Positions 62,744 to 64,000 of a stretch of DNA of 64,000 bases are shown here, piece by piece. The notes beneath the pieces are model-generated. The model had not been told where the DNA came from. It made no database searches and saw only the letters and a program-made list of their open reading frames with translations. Both the position numbers and the translations under genes were made by a program. Source of the DNA: CATQHP01 sp965205595 (GTDB lineage Bacteria; Acidobacteriota; Terriglobia; Bryobacterales; UBA6623); assembly GCA_965205595.1 (NCBI GenBank), contig CBDBHI010000047.1, positions 1 to 64,000 of the forward strand, in the 5' to 3' direction. How positions within the stretch are numbered: the first letter of the stretch is position 1; each line of letters begins with the position of its first letter.

Positions 62744-64000
62744 ATGGCTGTGATCGTGCGGAACGTTTTCTTGCTTGCTGTGTTAGCGAGCTGTCTTCGC
62801 GGCGAGAAACTTGAGTTTGCTACGTATTTCGGCGGAACGGGGACTCCCCGGGATGTGCTGGCCGCGGCGTTGCCCGATGGGTCGCTCGTTCTGGCCGGAA
62901 TCGCCCCTGGCGTGGACTTCCCCGTAACTTCGGACAGCTTGCGGCCGGCTAGTCGGTTTGAACAGCTTTTCGTTGCAAGGATCGACGGCGCACAAGTGGG
63001 CTCGGAGGCGCTTCGCTACTCGGGTTTTTTCGCGTCCTGCGTCGAGTCGATAAACGCTCTCGAAATCGGACCACAAGGATACGTTTACCTACTGGGTAGC
63101 ATTCGCGGCGCAGATCTAATTACCACGCCGGACTCTCTCCAGCCTGAACCGAACACTACGAGTCTACAGGAGCAAACTTTCTTTCTACTTCTAGATCTCG
63201 ATGGAGTGGGACCATCGGTGCTCATCTACTAAACGTTCATCGGTGGCGATGGGCGTGATCTGCCACGAGGGATGGCAATCGACAAACTTGGGCGGGCAGC
63301 GCTATGGGGAACGACGAATTCGGCGAACTTTCCGGTGACCCCTAACGCCTATAGCACCGACCCTACCGACCGAATAAGGCTCGGCAGATCATGGTTTGCT
63401 TGTGTTGACCCGTTTCAGGCAGGCCCGGCATCGCTGCGGTACTCGACCTTCGGTTTTGTGAGAGCTCCTCCACTGGTCGCGATCGATTCCCGTCAGCGAT
63501 TCCACGTTCTGAGCACAGGATTTTCTACGGACATACCGCCGCCGACCCCGTCCGCGTATCGACCCGAATGCGACGCCAACCCTCGTTGCTCCGAACGGCA
63601 CTACTCGATAATTGACCCCGAAATTGCAGGAGACCAGGCACTCACATACGCTACGTTTCTCGGAGAAATGCGATCACCGCAACTGCTTCTCGATTCGAAT
63701 GACATGCCTTGGGTTGCGGCCTCCACGAGAGACGCCAGTGTCCCACCCCTCGCCGAAGTTTTGAGTGAGCCTTGCGTAACCGGGGACCCTTGTAGATTCA
63801 TCGATGGTGCAGATATCTTGGTTGTCGGATTAGACCCGAGCCTGAGCGGAGCCGCATCGCTCGTCTATCAGGCACGGTTTGGCGGCAGCGGGCCCGAAAC
63901 CGACACTTAGGCCGCCGTCGGGCCAAATGACGTGCTTTTTATTTCCGGATTGACTGCCTCTAAAGATTTCCCGCTAACCGCGAACGCCCCAGACTTCAGT
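62744..64000 (+). pseudogene. SBBP beta-propeller protein with two in-frame stops (3' end outside window)
   Basis: From the ATG at 62744: signal peptide (NVFLLAVLASCLRGEKL), then SBBP-type units FATYFGGTGTPRDVLAAAL, DFPVTSDSLRPASRFEQLFV, ANFPVTPNAYSTDPTDR and LVYQARFGGSGPETDT. One reading frame runs through the whole region but is broken by TAA at 63230-63232 (LIY-stop-TFIGGDGRD, where such proteins have LIYSTFIGG) and TAG at 63908-63910 (ETDT-stop-AAVGPNDVLF). No base is missing, so both are substitutions. The frame then continues to the window end. Confidence 0.85.

Noticed and set aside
11600..63910. TAG/TAA recoding as an explanation for the in-frame stops
   Set aside because: TAG and TAA end intact genes here (for example TAG after the DUF1549/1553 and DUF1501 genes, TAA after hppA), no suppressor tRNA or selenocysteine-like structure was seen, and other genes nearby are broken by deletions. 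Pseudogene formation is simpler.
1..64000. CRISPR arrays, tRNA and rRNA genes
   Set aside because: No regularly spaced repeats were found; occurrences of GGTTCGA-type words lie in coding frames without acceptor or anticodon stems.
1..64000. A prophage or integrative element carrying a defence island
   Set aside because: No integrase of the tyrosine or serine type, no structural phage gene, no restriction or toxin-antitoxin gene and no tRNA attachment site were seen.

Overview
The window most likely comes from an Acidobacteriota chromosome of the Bryobacterales/Solibacteres type. The reasons are the TIGR03437 (Solibacter-type) C-terminal modules at 48118 and near 62040, NHL and SBBP beta-propeller proteins, an Oar-like TonB receptor with a carboxypeptidase-regulatory domain, a DUF1549/DUF1553 + DUF1501 pair, several formylglycine sulfatases, a Tat-dependent Gfo/Idh/MocA protein and a high-GC sequence. 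No tRNA, rRNA or CRISPR array was seen.

Layout. 1-6.9 kb: RraA-like protein, TPR protein, Fe/Zn cysteine-cluster protein, methyltransferase, ZnuD-like TonB receptor and CPA1 antiporter. 7.1-11.9 kb: a decaying block in which a DinB-like gene, an NRDE gene, an ATP-grasp gene, a GNAT gene, a small membrane-protein gene, an anti-sigma gene and its ECF sigma gene are all truncated, internally deleted, frameshifted or stopped, around an apparently intact Rieske/ferric-reductase-like operon. 12.1-13.7 kb: insertion sequence copy A. 13.9-16.2 kb: a two-gene cassette encoding a caspase-like (clan CD, DUF6345-like) protein and an unknown 212-residue partner, both with strong Shine-Dalgarno sites. 16.2-17.3 kb: about 1 kb of non-coding, repeat-rich DNA. 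17.3-23.3 kb: VOC lipoprotein, a ceramidase stub cut off by a dispersed repeat, the DUF1549/1553-DUF1501 operon and two further repeat copies. 23.4-33.1 kb: Oar-like TonB receptor, IclR regulator with a palindromic operator candidate, creatininase, M28 peptidase, Gfo/Idh/MocA protein and sulfatase. 33.4-49.8 kb: PQQ dehydrogenase plus cytochrome c, then housekeeping genes (tadA, cobalamin adenosyltransferase, kinase-dCMP deaminase fusion, K+-dependent membrane pyrophosphatase, der, mutM-like) mixed with a frameshifted sulfatase, a glycosyltransferase and a TIGR03437 protein. 50-52.8 kb: polysaccharide export operon whose Wzc-like kinase is cut by insertion sequence copy B. 54.5-64 kb: sulfatase, small lipoprotein, an NHL/TIGR03437 gene split by copy C, which itself carries an IS256-family element, and an SBBP propeller gene with two in-frame stops running off the window.

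Taken together, the intact genes suit a heterotroph that degrades sulfated or complex polymers (sulfatases, TonB receptors, PQQ dehydrogenase, exopolysaccharide export). The most striking property is genome erosion: at least twelve genes are broken by deletions, single-base frameshifts, in-frame stops, dispersed repeats or nested insertion sequences. The best candidate for an undescribed functional system is the caspase-like two-gene cassette at 13913-16225. All family assignments were made by eye from motifs, without database searches.
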